Of a DNA stretch of 64,000 nucleotides, positions 43,701 to 52,601 are shown piece after piece (within the stretch, counting starts at the first letter, position 1; each line of letters begins with the position of its first letter). Source of the DNA: Shinella zoogloeoides (lineage in GTDB: Bacteria; Pseudomonadota; Alphaproteobacteria; Rhizobiales; Rhizobiaceae); contig NZ_CP086610.1 in NCBI RefSeq assembly GCF_020883495.1, positions 62,001 through 126,000 on the forward strand, in the 5' to 3' direction. Below the pieces are notes generated by a model. It saw only the letters and a program-made list of their open reading frames with translations. It made no database searches and was not told the origin of the DNA. Position numbers and translations under genes: made by a program.

Positions 43701-45628
43701 GCATCAACACATTCTTGCGCAAGCATTTTTCTGTAATCGCCCGCACGATCATGGAAAGTCTGCTGCCACAATTCAAGGCTCAGAAGGCCCCATGTCTTGC
43801 GCGAAAAGGAGGCCTCGCGGTCGAAATTAGCCAAAACCGCGTCAGCATTGATGTAGGCACGGTGGCGCTCCTTCATGACGCAGAAGGTTTCTGCAATCAT
43901 GCCGTTCAATGGCCCGGCAAACCATTCCTTGAGGGGCACAGGAAAACCCATCTTATCGCGCCGCTCAAGGATTGGTTTTGGTAATATATCGGCATAGACA
44001 TTCTTGACGAGTTGTTTCAGACGACCACCGGGGAATTTGATATTTGCCGGCAGCGTTGCGGCAAATTCCACCAACGAATGGTCAAGAAATGGCACGCGGC
44101 TCTCAAGGCCATGCGCCATGCTCATACGATCCTCGACTGTAAGCAGGGCCGGCAACAGGCATTTGAAATCAAAATGCGTCATGGCATCGAAATAAGACTG
44201 CTTGCGCACATTGGCTTCGTTGTTGAATATCCCCTGGAACGTGCCAAACACGGATGCCATATTGAGTTCGTCCCAAGCAATTTCTTCTTGCATATCATTG
44301 GCGCGATTGGCGAGGCGGAAATAGCGCTCGTCCATTGGCCCAAACAAGCCGTCGCGCCAGAATTCACGCATCAAGGGCTTGTATTCTCGCAACAATCCGA
44401 GATTGGGAACGATCGATTCAATCGTAACGATAAAATTGCCGTTCTTGTAGTTCCCGTCAATCGCCGCTTTGATACTTTGCTCGAAATAGGCTAGGAGATA
44501 ACGGGCATAGCCACCAAAAATCTCGTCGCCGCCCTGTCCGCCAAGAACGACGCGAACATGCTCGGAGGCAAGTTTCGAGACCATGAATTGGGGGAAGGAG
44601 CCTGGCCCCGCAATTGGGAAATCAAGATGATAGATGACATCGCCTATATGGCGACGAAAATCTTCATGCCCGATATCAGCAACATGCAACTCGCCGCCCA
44701 TAGCATCCGCCGCCAGGCGCGCATAGCCACTCTCATCATAACCGGGATATTCGGTGAACCGCCCGTTGAAAGCCAGACGGTTGGCGCCATCATGACGTGC
44801 GGCGAGCACCCCCATCAGGCTTGAATCGATGCCGCCCGAAACATAGGCGCCGACAGGCACATCGCTGCGCAAATGCATACGCATGGAATCGTCAAGAATA
44901 CCGCGCAACCGCTTCTCAAACCAGGCCGGGCTGTGGTCTTCATCCACTTCATAGCGGACATCCCAATAGCGTCGAACCTTGACCTTGCCATCTTCAACGA
45001 CCAGCATATGGCCGGGCGACAGTTCCTTGATGCCCCGAAACAGCGTGTTCTCGCCGATGCAGTACTGGAAGGTGAGATATTCGGCGAGCGCGGACTCATC
45101 GGTCGCGATCTCCGGGAGGGACGGCAAGAGCGCCTTTGCCTCGGACGCGAAATAGAAAATGCCGTCAACCGTGGTGTAATAGAAGGGCTTGATGCCAAAA
45201 CGATCGCGCGCGCAGAAGAGGCGCTGCCTTCGCTGATCCCATATCGCGAAGGCGAACATGCCGATAAGATGCTCAAGGCAATCCTCACCCCAGCGATCAT
45301 AGGCGGCAAGAACAGCTTCCGTGTCCGTCTTGCTACGAAACGTCCAGCCTTGCGCTAATTGTTCGCGTAATTCGACGAAGTTGTAGACCTCGCCATTGTG
45401 GATGATGCAATCGCCAGATTGCGCCTCCATCGGCTGCGCGCCCGCCGAGGACAAATCGATGATGCTCAACCGGCGATGGGCAAATCCGACATGCTGCTCT
45501 GGCGTTTGCCATGTGCCCGCCCCATCTGGCCCGCGATGGGCAATGAGTTGGTTCATGACCCTGAGTCGACGGCTCATATCCGCGACGGGTCCGCCATCAA
45601 GGTGGATCAGGCCAGCAATTCCACACAT
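43697..45628 (-). CDS. asparagine synthetase-like glutamine amidotransferase
   Basis: A 643-residue class II amidotransferase of the AsnB family. MCGIAGLIHLDGG supplies the catalytic Cys2, with AHRGPDGAG and IHNGEVYNFVELR in the glutaminase domain. The synthetase domain has the PP-loop YVSGGIDSSLMGV and VLGGQGGDEIFGGY. AsnB-type proteins in O-antigen clusters (for example WbpS of Pseudomonas aeruginosa) are thought to turn uronic acid carboxylates into uronamides. With a diacetamido-uronate pathway in the same operon that is the likely role. True asparagine synthesis cannot be excluded. Confidence 0.85.
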   Translation of the reverse strand: MCGIAGLIHLDGGPVADMSRRLRVMNQLIAHRGPDGAGTWQTPEQHVGFAHRRLSIIDLSSAGAQPMEAQSGDCIIHNGEVYNFVELREQLAQGWTFRSKTDTEAVLAAYDRWGEDCLEHLIGMFAFAIWDQRRQRLFCARDRFGIKPFYYTTVDGIFYFASEAKALLPSLPEIATDESALAEYLTFQYCIGENTLFRGIKELSPGHMLVVEDGKVKVRRYWDVRYEVDEDHSPAWFEKRLRGILDDSMRMHLRSDVPVGAYVSGGIDSSLMGVLAARHDGANRLAFNGRFTEYPGYDESGYARLAADAMGGELHVADIGHEDFRRHIGDVIYHLDFPIAGPGSFPQFMVSKLASEHVRVVLGGQGGDEIFGGYARYLLAYFEQSIKAAIDGNYKNGNFIVTIESIVPNLGLLREYKPLMREFWRDGLFGPMDERYFRLANRANDMQEEIAWDELNMASVFGTFQGIFNNEANVRKQSYFDAMTHFDFKCLLPALLTVEDRMSMAHGLESRVPFLDHSLVEFAATLPANIKFPGGRLKQLVKNVYADILPKPILERRDKMGFPVPLKEWFAGPLNGMIAETFCVMKERHRAYINADAVLANFDREASFSRKTWGLLSLELWQQTFHDRAGDYRKMLAQECVDA

Positions 45629-45631
45629 GGC

Positions 45632-46762
45632 TCAGGCTACCTGGAAGCAGAAGGCACGGGCGGCAGAAATGATGCGATCCTGAGTATCCGTGTCGAGATA
45701 AGGATGCATCGGCAGGCTTATCACTTCGCGGGCAAGTTTGTCGCTGATCGGTAGCCCGCCTGGCGCAACCGGATACTGACGATAGCCCGTCTGCCTATGC
45801 ATCGGAATGGGATAATAGACTGCCGTCGGAATGCCAGCCTCTTTCATATGTGCCGCAAATTTCTCGCGCTCGGCAACGCGGATCGTATATTGTGCCCACA
45901 CCGAAGACAGGCCATCCGGCACCACAGGCGTTTTGATGACGTTAGCGAGTTCCTGAGTATAACGCACGGCCACCCGATCTCGCGCTACGATCTCGTCGGG
46001 AAAGATAGCGAGCTTTTCGATCAGGATGGCTGCTTGCATGGTGTCGAGACGGCTATTCACACCTACGCGCACATTGTCGTATTTATCGGTTCCTTTGCCA
46101 TGGACCGCAATCGAGCGCAGAAGTGCCGCCTTCTCGTCATTATCCGTCAGTATCGCGCCGCCATCGCCATAACAGCCAAGTGGCTTGGCCGGGAAAAAAC
46201 TGGTCGTCGTGTAGTGGCCAAGCGCTCCAGCAAAACGCCCCTTGTAGCGCCCGCCGAAACCCTGCGCCGAATCGGCGATCACGATCAGGCCATGGCTCGC
46301 TGCAAATTCATTGATCGCATCATAGTCAGCCGGTAGGCCGAACAGATCGACAGGGATTACAGCGCGCGGGTTCAATCCAAGTCTGCTCGCCTCCGCAACA
46401 GCAGCAGCCAGGCTATCCACGTCCATATTGAACGTGTCCTCGCGCACATCGACGAAAACCGGCGTTGCGCCGGCAAGCGGCGCGACTTCAGCAGTTGCCA
46501 CGAAGGTAAAGGCGGGCACGAATACGGCGTCTCCAGCCCCCACCCCCTCCGCCATCAGGGCGAGGCTTAGCGCGTCCGTGCCGTTGGCGCAGCTTATGGC
46601 ATGGCGGGCGCCGCAGAACGCAGCAAGCCGCTCTTCGAATGTCCGCACTTCCGGCCCGGAAATGTAAGCTCCATGCTCCAGCACGCGAGCCACGGCATCC
46701 GGAATACGTGATCCAAGCGCCGCCGCCTGCGCCTTGAGATCGATAAACGCAACTGACATCAA
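45632..46762 (-). CDS. wbpE: DegT/DnrJ/EryC1 aminotransferase, probable UDP-3-keto-GlcNAcA 3-aminotransferase
   Basis: PLP-dependent sugar aminotransferase of 376 residues. Family hallmarks are [42 protein letters not shown] and the PLP-lysine block [16 protein letters not shown]. WbpE uses glutamate to aminate C3 of the ketosugar made by WbpB. Placement between the amidotransferase and the WbpB-WbpD fusion supports that assignment. Its ATG overlaps the upstream stop. Confidence 0.88.
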   Translation of the reverse strand: MMSVAFIDLKAQAAALGSRIPDAVARVLEHGAYISGPEVRTFEERLAAFCGARHAISCANGTDALSLALMAEGVGAGDAVFVPAFTFVATAEVAPLAGATPVFVDVREDTFNMDVDSLAAAVAEASRLGLNPRAVIPVDLFGLPADYDAINEFAASHGLIVIADSAQGFGGRYKGRFAGALGHYTTTSFFPAKPLGCYGDGGAILTDNDEKAALLRSIAVHGKGTDKYDNVRVGVNSRLDTMQAAILIEKLAIFPDEIVARDRVAVRYTQELANVIKTPVVPDGLSSVWAQYTIRVAEREKFAAHMKEAGIPTAVYYPIPMHRQTGYRQYPVAPGGLPISDKLAREVISLPMHPYLDTDTQDRIISAARAFCFQVA

Positions 46763-48321
46763 GCAACCTCTTGCAACAGCAAAGCATCCTCATCGAGGCG
46801 ATAGCGCGTTCCGGTTTCCGGGCACGAAAAATCACTCCCAAGCCGGTGACCCGCCTTGCTCATCCAGCCGACGATCCGGGCGGGATTGCCAACGACCAGC
46901 GCATGGGCCGGAACATCTTTTGTTACAACCGCGCCAGCCCCAACGAAACTGTATTCGCCAAGAGTCGTTCCGCACACGATGGTCGCGTTGGCACCGATCG
47001 TTGCCCCGTGCTTGACCAATGTTGTGCGAAATTCGTTCTTACGTTCGATTTCGGCGCGCGGGTTATTGACATTGGTGAACACGCAGGAGGGGCCGCAAAA
47101 CACCCCATCCTCCAGCATGACACCCTTATAAAGGCTGACATTGTTCTGGATTTTGCAATTGTCGCCAATGCTCACATCCGGGCCGATCATGACATTTTGT
47201 CCAACGCTGACATTGCGCCCAATCTTCACGCGCCCCAGCACATGGCTGAAGTGCCAGATCTTGCTTCCAGCGCCGATCTCCGCGCCATCATCGACAATCG
47301 CGCTGTCATGCACGAAGGCACCAGCAAATCGCTCCGCCTTTTCGGCGCCAAGCCCGACAACCTCACCCGATTTCAGGGACGCTTCGGCAGCATGAAGAAG
47401 CTTTAGGACGCGCACGCCCTCGGCGCCGTCGGTCAAGGCGCGCCCGCCTGCCGCGGCCACTTCCAGAAAGTGACGGCATTCGCATTTGAGCGGCTCATCC
47501 TGAGCGACAACCACCGCCTGCCCCTCCGCCTTGACGGGCTCCGGCACGCCACCTTGCCAATCGATGCGATGGGGGTAAATCGTCAGCTTCCGTTCCCAGG
47601 GCTGGCCGTCGTCGAACACCGCCATGGCGCGCTCACCAACCGCGACCAGCTTCTGCTCCTTGAAAGGATGCAGCCAGGAAACGAAAACATGCGCTTCAAC
47701 GCCGCTCGCAAACGAGACATGCGCCGTAGCCGTATCGCACAATTGCTTGTGGAGCCAAGCTCCGCCCGTGGCGTAGACACGCTCCGGTTCTTCGCCCACT
47801 AGCGCCAGAATCATTGAGAGGTCGTGCGGCGCAAAGCTCCACAGTACATCCTCTTCGCGGCGGATTTTACCGAGATTGAGCCGATTTGAATAAACATGCC
47901 GCAATTGCCCGAGATCGCCTGCCGCAACCATCTCGCGCAGCTTCACGAACACCGGATGGTATTGCAGCAAATGCCCAACCATGAGCACGCGACCAGCCTC
48001 GCGAGCCGCGCGCTCCATTTCGCGCGCTTCATCGAGCGACAGGGCGATGGGCTTTTCCACAAAAACGTGCTTACCGGCCCTGAGCGCCCTCAGGCCAAGT
48101 GACGCATGCAGCCATGCCGGTGCGGCAATAGCGACAGCCCCGACAGCCGGATCAGCGAGAATGGCTTCAACAGAACGCGCGGGCGCGCCATATTCGTGCG
48201 CCATGTATCTGGCCACATCTGGATCGGGGTCATGCACCGCCGCCAGCGCACCCAAATCATGGAACGTTCGAACGAGGTTCTTGCCCCAATAACCGCATCC
48301 CAGTACAGCCACATTCATCAT
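46759..48321 (-). CDS. fusion of Gfo/Idh/MocA 3-dehydrogenase (WbpB-like) and left-handed beta-helix 3-N-acetyltransferase (WbpD-like)
   Basis: A 520-residue two-domain enzyme. Residues 1-325 are an NAD-dependent oxidoreductase: Rossmann motif [16 protein letters not shown] and the catalytic EKP in [11 protein letters not shown]. Residues about 332-520 are a hexapeptide-repeat acetyltransferase ([53 protein letters not shown]). In Pseudomonas and Bordetella these are separate proteins (WbpB and WbpD, WlbA and WlbB) catalysing oxidation and acetylation at C3 of UDP-GlcNAcA. Fusion places both in one polypeptide on either side of the aminotransferase step. Either of the first two ATG codons could be the start. 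Confidence 0.9.
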   Translation of the reverse strand: MMNVAVLGCGYWGKNLVRTFHDLGALAAVHDPDPDVARYMAHEYGAPARSVEAILADPAVGAVAIAAPAWLHASLGLRALRAGKHVFVEKPIALSLDEAREMERAAREAGRVLMVGHLLQYHPVFVKLREMVAAGDLGQLRHVYSNRLNLGKIRREEDVLWSFAPHDLSMILALVGEEPERVYATGGAWLHKQLCDTATAHVSFASGVEAHVFVSWLHPFKEQKLVAVGERAMAVFDDGQPWERKLTIYPHRIDWQGGVPEPVKAEGQAVVVAQDEPLKCECRHFLEVAAAGGRALTDGAEGVRVLKLLHAAEASLKSGEVVGLGAEKAERFAGAFVHDSAIVDDGAEIGAGSKIWHFSHVLGRVKIGRNVSVGQNVMIGPDVSIGDNCKIQNNVSLYKGVMLEDGVFCGPSCVFTNVNNPRAEIERKNEFRTTLVKHGATIGANATIVCGTTLGEYSFVGAGAVVTKDVPAHALVVGNPARIVGWMSKAGHRLGSDFSCPETGTRYRLDEDALLLQEVA

Positions 48322-48336
48322 TGCAACTCAACCCCA

Positions 48337-49740
48337 TCACGCCCTGACAATACGGTCCAGGCTACCGGAAACCGCACGCGTTGCGTTGCGCGTATCAACC
48401 ACCACTCCGCTCCAATTGACCAGGGACTGATAATCGACTTCGTCATGGTCAGTGCAGATAAGAACCGCATCGAACCCTTCTATTGTTGCCTTGTCGAAGT
48501 TCACCGAACGCATGCCCGCGTACTGATTGTGCTCGCGCGTATGGCCAATGACAGGAATGAAGGGATCGAAATAGGCAACATCCGCCTTGCGCGCCTGAAG
48601 CATCTCCATGATGACGAGAGCTGGACTTTCTCGCATATCGTCCACATTCTTTTTGTAGGCGATGCCGGCAATCAGAATGCGCGCGCCCTTCAGTCCCTTG
48701 CCAAGACGATCATCCAGAGCAAAAGCAAGCCGCTCGACCACATAGGACGGCATCGCTGTATTGATTTCGCCAGCCAGTTCGATAAAGCGCGTAGTGATCG
48801 AATATTCGCGCGCCTTCCAAGTCAGGTAGAAGGGATCGATGGGGACACAATGCCCGCCAAGGCCCGGGCCCGGATAGAACGGCATATAGCCAAAAGGCTT
48901 AGTCTTGGCCGCATCGATGACCTCCCAGACATTTATACCCATGCGCTCGAACACGAGTTTCAACTCATTGACGAGCGCAATATTGACCGAGCGGAAAATA
49001 TTCTCGCTCAGCTTGACCGCCTCCGCCGTTGCCGCCGAAGAAACTGGCACTACCTTTGTGATAAAAGAGCCATAAAGCTCCTGCGCGAGCACCCGGCTTG
49101 CTACATCATCAGCGCCGACCACCTTGGGTATTGTTGCCGTCTCGAAATTCGGATTGCCCGGATCTTCCCGCTCTGGCGAAAAGGCCAAGAATATATCGCG
49201 CCCGACCTCAAGCCCACTCCCCTCCAGAATGGGTTGCACGACTTCCTTTGTCGCACCCGGATAGATTGTAGATTCTAAAACTATCAACTGCCCCGCGCGC
49301 AAATAAGGAAGGATGCTTTCCGTCGTGGCAATGACATAGGAAAGATCGGGTTCGCGATAGCGCGTCAAAGGCGTCGGCACGCAGATCAGCATGACGTCGA
49401 CTTGGCGAAGGATAGAAAAGTCGCCCGTTGCGGAAAAGCGATCACTATCGCTCATCGCCTGAACGCCCGCATCCGGGAAATGACGAATATAGGATTTCCC
49501 GGCGTCCAGGGCGTCGACTTTATCCGAGTCTATGTCGCAGCCGACAACAGAAAAATCCGCCCGCCACAAGCCGCGTACGAGCGGCAGCCCGACATAACCC
49601 AGCCCTATAACGCCGATTGTCGCCTGCCTCTGGGTTATACGAGAAAGAAGTTCCCCGGCGCCATGTAATCCTGTCGAAGCGCCGATGTCGTCGACAAGAA
49701 AGTCAGCGGCACTATCTTTCGCAGAAAACTCAAAATCCAC
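48337..49740 (-). CDS. wbpA: UDP-N-acetylglucosamine 6-dehydrogenase
   Basis: Nucleotide-sugar dehydrogenase of 467 residues. TIGVIGLGYVGLPLVRGLWR is the NAD-binding motif, LSENIFRSVNIALVNELKLV the central helix, and GPGLGGHCVPIDPFYLTWKA holds the catalytic Cys. It oxidises UDP-GlcNAc to UDP-GlcNAcA, the entry to the diacetamido-uronate pathway. First gene of the operon, with a probable promoter 80-105 bp upstream. The first about 40 residues are a non-conserved extension, and a start at an internal codon is possible. Confidence 0.91.
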   Translation of the reverse strand: MDFEFSAKDSAADFLVDDIGASTGLHGAGELLSRITQRQATIGVIGLGYVGLPLVRGLWRADFSVVGCDIDSDKVDALDAGKSYIRHFPDAGVQAMSDSDRFSATGDFSILRQVDVMLICVPTPLTRYREPDLSYVIATTESILPYLRAGQLIVLESTIYPGATKEVVQPILEGSGLEVGRDIFLAFSPEREDPGNPNFETATIPKVVGADDVASRVLAQELYGSFITKVVPVSSAATAEAVKLSENIFRSVNIALVNELKLVFERMGINVWEVIDAAKTKPFGYMPFYPGPGLGGHCVPIDPFYLTWKAREYSITTRFIELAGEINTAMPSYVVERLAFALDDRLGKGLKGARILIAGIAYKKNVDDMRESPALVIMEMLQARKADVAYFDPFIPVIGHTREHNQYAGMRSVNFDKATIEGFDAVLICTDHDEVDYQSLVNWSGVVVDTRNATRAVSGSLDRIVRA

Positions 49741-49817
49741 AGATCACCCCCAAAACACAACGACCGACCAGAAGACTTCGAAAGAAGTCGCGGAGGCCAC
49801 GGATCCGTCCAAACCAG

Positions 49818-49846
49818 ATTATCATGCTCTACTCCTAACCTTCCAA
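49818..49846 (-). promoter_or_regulatory. predicted promoter of the polysaccharide operon
   Basis: Minus strand TTGGAA (49846-49841), 17 bp, then GATAAT (49823-49818). The predicted leader before wbpA is about 70 nt. Confidence 0.5.
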
Positions 49847-49859
49847 AACCCGAAAATTC

Positions 49860-50241
49860 TGGTGTCTTATGCTACGCAAGTTGTCTGATCGCAACCCAAT
49901 ATGTCGATCGGGGCGTGAAATAATGCGCTGGATCACCAATGATCGCGCCAAGCCTTTCATGGACTGGTTCATGCAGAGTGGATGGCCAAATCGCAATGTG
50001 CAGATGGCGCGCATGATGGCAGTCGGCGAGCCACGCTTCATCAACCGACATTTCCCATATAACCTTCACTTGGTCGCCAATTTAGCAGCTCCCGTTACCA
50101 GAAAATAGAATTTTCTTCGATCGGTGATGCGACAGCCTCGATTTGACGGTTTGGTCAAGCTCAGGCCCCTGTTGGCAGTTTTTTGTCGTCATCCGAACGC
50201 ACTTCTCCCATCTGGTTCCCTGTGCTGTCGATGATCCCGGC
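49860..50241. other. stretch without a supported gene
   Basis: Short overlapping frames exist on both strands (49869-50108 plus, 49872-50069 minus) but neither resembles a known protein. The right part, from about 50130, probably contains the terminal region of the IS1380 relic. Confidence 0.35.
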
Positions 50242-51360
50242 CTACGCCGGAGCGGGTCTTCGTCGCAGGTCGTCAATCAGGCTCAGGATTTTCCGGAACA
50301 GTTCCCTCGGCACGGCGACCTCCGCCATTTGGAAAGTGGCATAGCGGCCATGGCGAACGACCTTGGCTCCGATCTTGACCAGCTTCTCGCTCAGCGTCGT
50401 CAGCGACCAATGCTCGACCTCTTCTGGCAGGGCCAATGTCCGCATGAAGTTGGCGAGGTTGTAGGCCAGGGCATGAAGCTGAAGGCGAACCTCGTTGTTG
50501 CGGAACTTGCGGCACGACAGCCGGGTCCACTTGATGGCGTTCTTGCCTTCCTTGATGTGCTGCTCCGCCGTGCCACGGTGATTGTAAAACGCCACAACCC
50601 GATTGGCAGGACGAGACAGGTTGGTGACGATGAAGCCGACGCGGGGGTACAACTCGCCGGGATGCCATTCGACCTTGGCAACGACGCGGCGTTTTCTGTT
50701 CCACGATCCGGCCTGATAGCTGAAGCTGGCGTAATAGCGCCGCACATGGTTCGGTGGGCGACCGACGGGGCGGGTCAGCAGATGAGCAATGCATCCCTGG
50801 AGAATCTTGTTCGCTTTGAGGCGGATGGCGTAAAGAAAACCTTCTGCTTCCAGAAACTCGTATATGTCCGGCGAAGCGAATGCCGCGTCGCCTCGAAAAT
50901 AAAGCCGAACCTTCCTTTCCTTGTAGCGGTTCACCACCGGCTCCAGAACAGCACGCCAACCATCGGCGCTGTGGACATTGCCGGGGCGCAGGGAGCATCT
51001 TTCCAGATCACCGAATTGGTTGAACAGGAATAGCGGATGATAGCAGCTGCAGCCGAAGTGGCCGTTGTATGCCGTTCCCTCCCGTTCGCCATGGGTCGGG
51101 CTAACGCTACTGTCCATGTCGAGAATGATCATCTTCGGTGGACGGCGGTCATGAACACGGTCAATCCACGCCCCGCTCATGTCGGTCAGGGATTCAAAGT
51201 TAGCATCGGCCGCCAGAATCTCAGTCACGAAGCGCCCCATCTGGCTGCTTGATGCAGCCTGTCTTTCGACGGCCTTGCCGCCAACAACCCAACACATGGC
51301 GGGATCATGTCCCAGGCGCTCGGCATCGTTCACGTCTTCATACGGGCACAGCGATAGGGG
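50242..51360 (-). pseudogene. IS1380-family transposase, 5'-truncated
   Basis: Contains the C-terminal 360-370 residues of an IS1380 transposase: YEDVNDAERLGHDP, KMIILDMDSSVSPTHGERE with a catalytic Asp, YFRGDAAFASPDIYEFLE and NHRGTAEQHIKEGKNAIKW. Full-length relatives have about 70-90 more N-terminal residues, which are missing beyond about 51357, where the frame runs into the remains of a LuxR gene. A start at the internal ATG 51333 is unlikely to give an active enzyme. Confidence 0.85.
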
Positions 51361-52100
51361 GACCGAGCGACCACAAGATCGTCATCACGATCCACAGGGC
51401 CTACGAAAGCGGCCCTATCGATTTCGAACGTATGGCGAGACTGACAGCCCTTAGGCCGCATATCGCTCGTGCCGCCTTCATTTCCGCTCGCCTCCGGCTG
51501 GAGCAGGCCCGCGGCGCCGTGGAGGCGCTGGCGCGGATAGGACTTCCTTCCGCGGCTTTGTCGGGGCCGGGCCGGATAGCCATAGCCAATTCACTTTTCG
51601 ATGCGCTTGTTCCCAAAATCGTTGTTGATAGCCCCAGCCGAATGCAGTTCGTTGATCGTGACAGCGACAAGCTGTTCCTCGCACAAATCCGCCAGACACT
51701 GGAGACCGGGCGCACAAGGCTGGGCAAGACCATTCCTATCAAGGCTTCTGAACTTCAGCCCGCCTTTGTGGTACATATTCTTCCGGTGGCGGGCGCAAGC
51801 CACGACATCTTTTCCGGCACCGAATGGTTGCTGATCCTCATTCCCGTCGAACGAACAGCGACAGTTTCGCCGGATTTGCTTGGTGGGCTTTTCGACCTCT
51901 CAACTGCCGAGGCCAAGGTTGCAAATGGCATATTGTCTGGGCGCAGTCTTGACGAAATTGCCGCTTCCTTCGGCCTCTCGAAGGAGACTACGCGTACTCA
52001 GCTGAAATCCGTCTTCGCCAAGACCGCTACGAAGCGGCACGTTGAACTGGTCAGCCTACTATCGGCGTCCACCATATTGTCAAAGTCACGTGACAATTAA
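51361..52100 (+). pseudogene. LuxR-type transcriptional regulator, 5'-truncated
   Basis: The C-terminal HTH reads LFDLSTAEAKVANGILSGRS, LDEIAASFGLSKETTRTQLK, typical of LuxR/FixJ DNA-binding domains. The region before it (MARLTALRPHIARAAFISAR, LQPAFVVHILPVAGASHDIF) belongs to a family of HTH regulators with an N-terminal sensor. The reading begins about at the IS1380 junction, so the N-terminal part is missing. The frame could be entered from an upstream ATG at 51249 inside the transposase relic. It lies upstream of the secretion genes on the same strand and might once have regulated them. Confidence 0.75.
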
Positions 52101-52601
52101 GCCAAGGCAACAGATCGCGAGGGACCACGAGCTGCGCCGTCAATTTTTGCTGGAAACTGGATGCGGACCCGCGATTCAACACTTAATTTATCTACATATT
52201 TCAATTGTGTAAGTGTTCGCATCTTTTTCCTTGAAGGCGCGCCATTTCTTTCCATTAAAATCGGTCGATGATCACGCTTATTCCAACGCCGTGTTGAGCT
52301 TGGCTCCGTGCAGGCAAGCTGGCAGATCGCCGCTCCGATTCACGTTGATTGGCAGCCGAGAATAGCTCTCCCTCTCGTGAGGGGCGCAGAGGTAAGGCGG
52401 AGCCTTACGATAGGCCGGTTCGGCTTTGCATTGCTCAAAAGCCGTTCCGTCATCGACCAACTGCAATCTGTACATGCCGCTGCCCAATTTCATCTGCGCT
52501 GTAGATAAGCCGGTAAAACTGCTGTAGGCTGTTCTGGTTTTCCACATCAGGCCGGGAATGTAATTCTGCGTATTCGTTCTGCTCCAGCTTCCGCTAGGAC
52601 C
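52101..52601. other. intergenic region upstream of the type I secretion genes
   Basis: A 500-bp stretch, AT-richer than its surroundings at 52170-52270 (AACACTTAATTTATCTACAT). No convincing protein or RNA is seen. It presumably carries the promoter of the secretion operon. Confidence 0.4.

Noticed and set aside
49869..50108. Short frames on both strands between wbpA and the IS1380 relic
   Set aside because: Neither has a ribosome binding site or a recognisable sequence, and their overlap shows that at most one could be real.
52230..52260. GCGCCATTTC near 52237 as a second copy of the tRNA-Arg attachment site
   Set aside because: Only about ten bases match the tRNA 3' end and the flanks differ. 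Not enough to place the far end of the mobile element.
52278..52547. An 89-codon minus-strand frame upstream of the secretion genes
   Set aside because: No start signal, no family resemblance, and it occupies the probable promoter region of the secretion operon.
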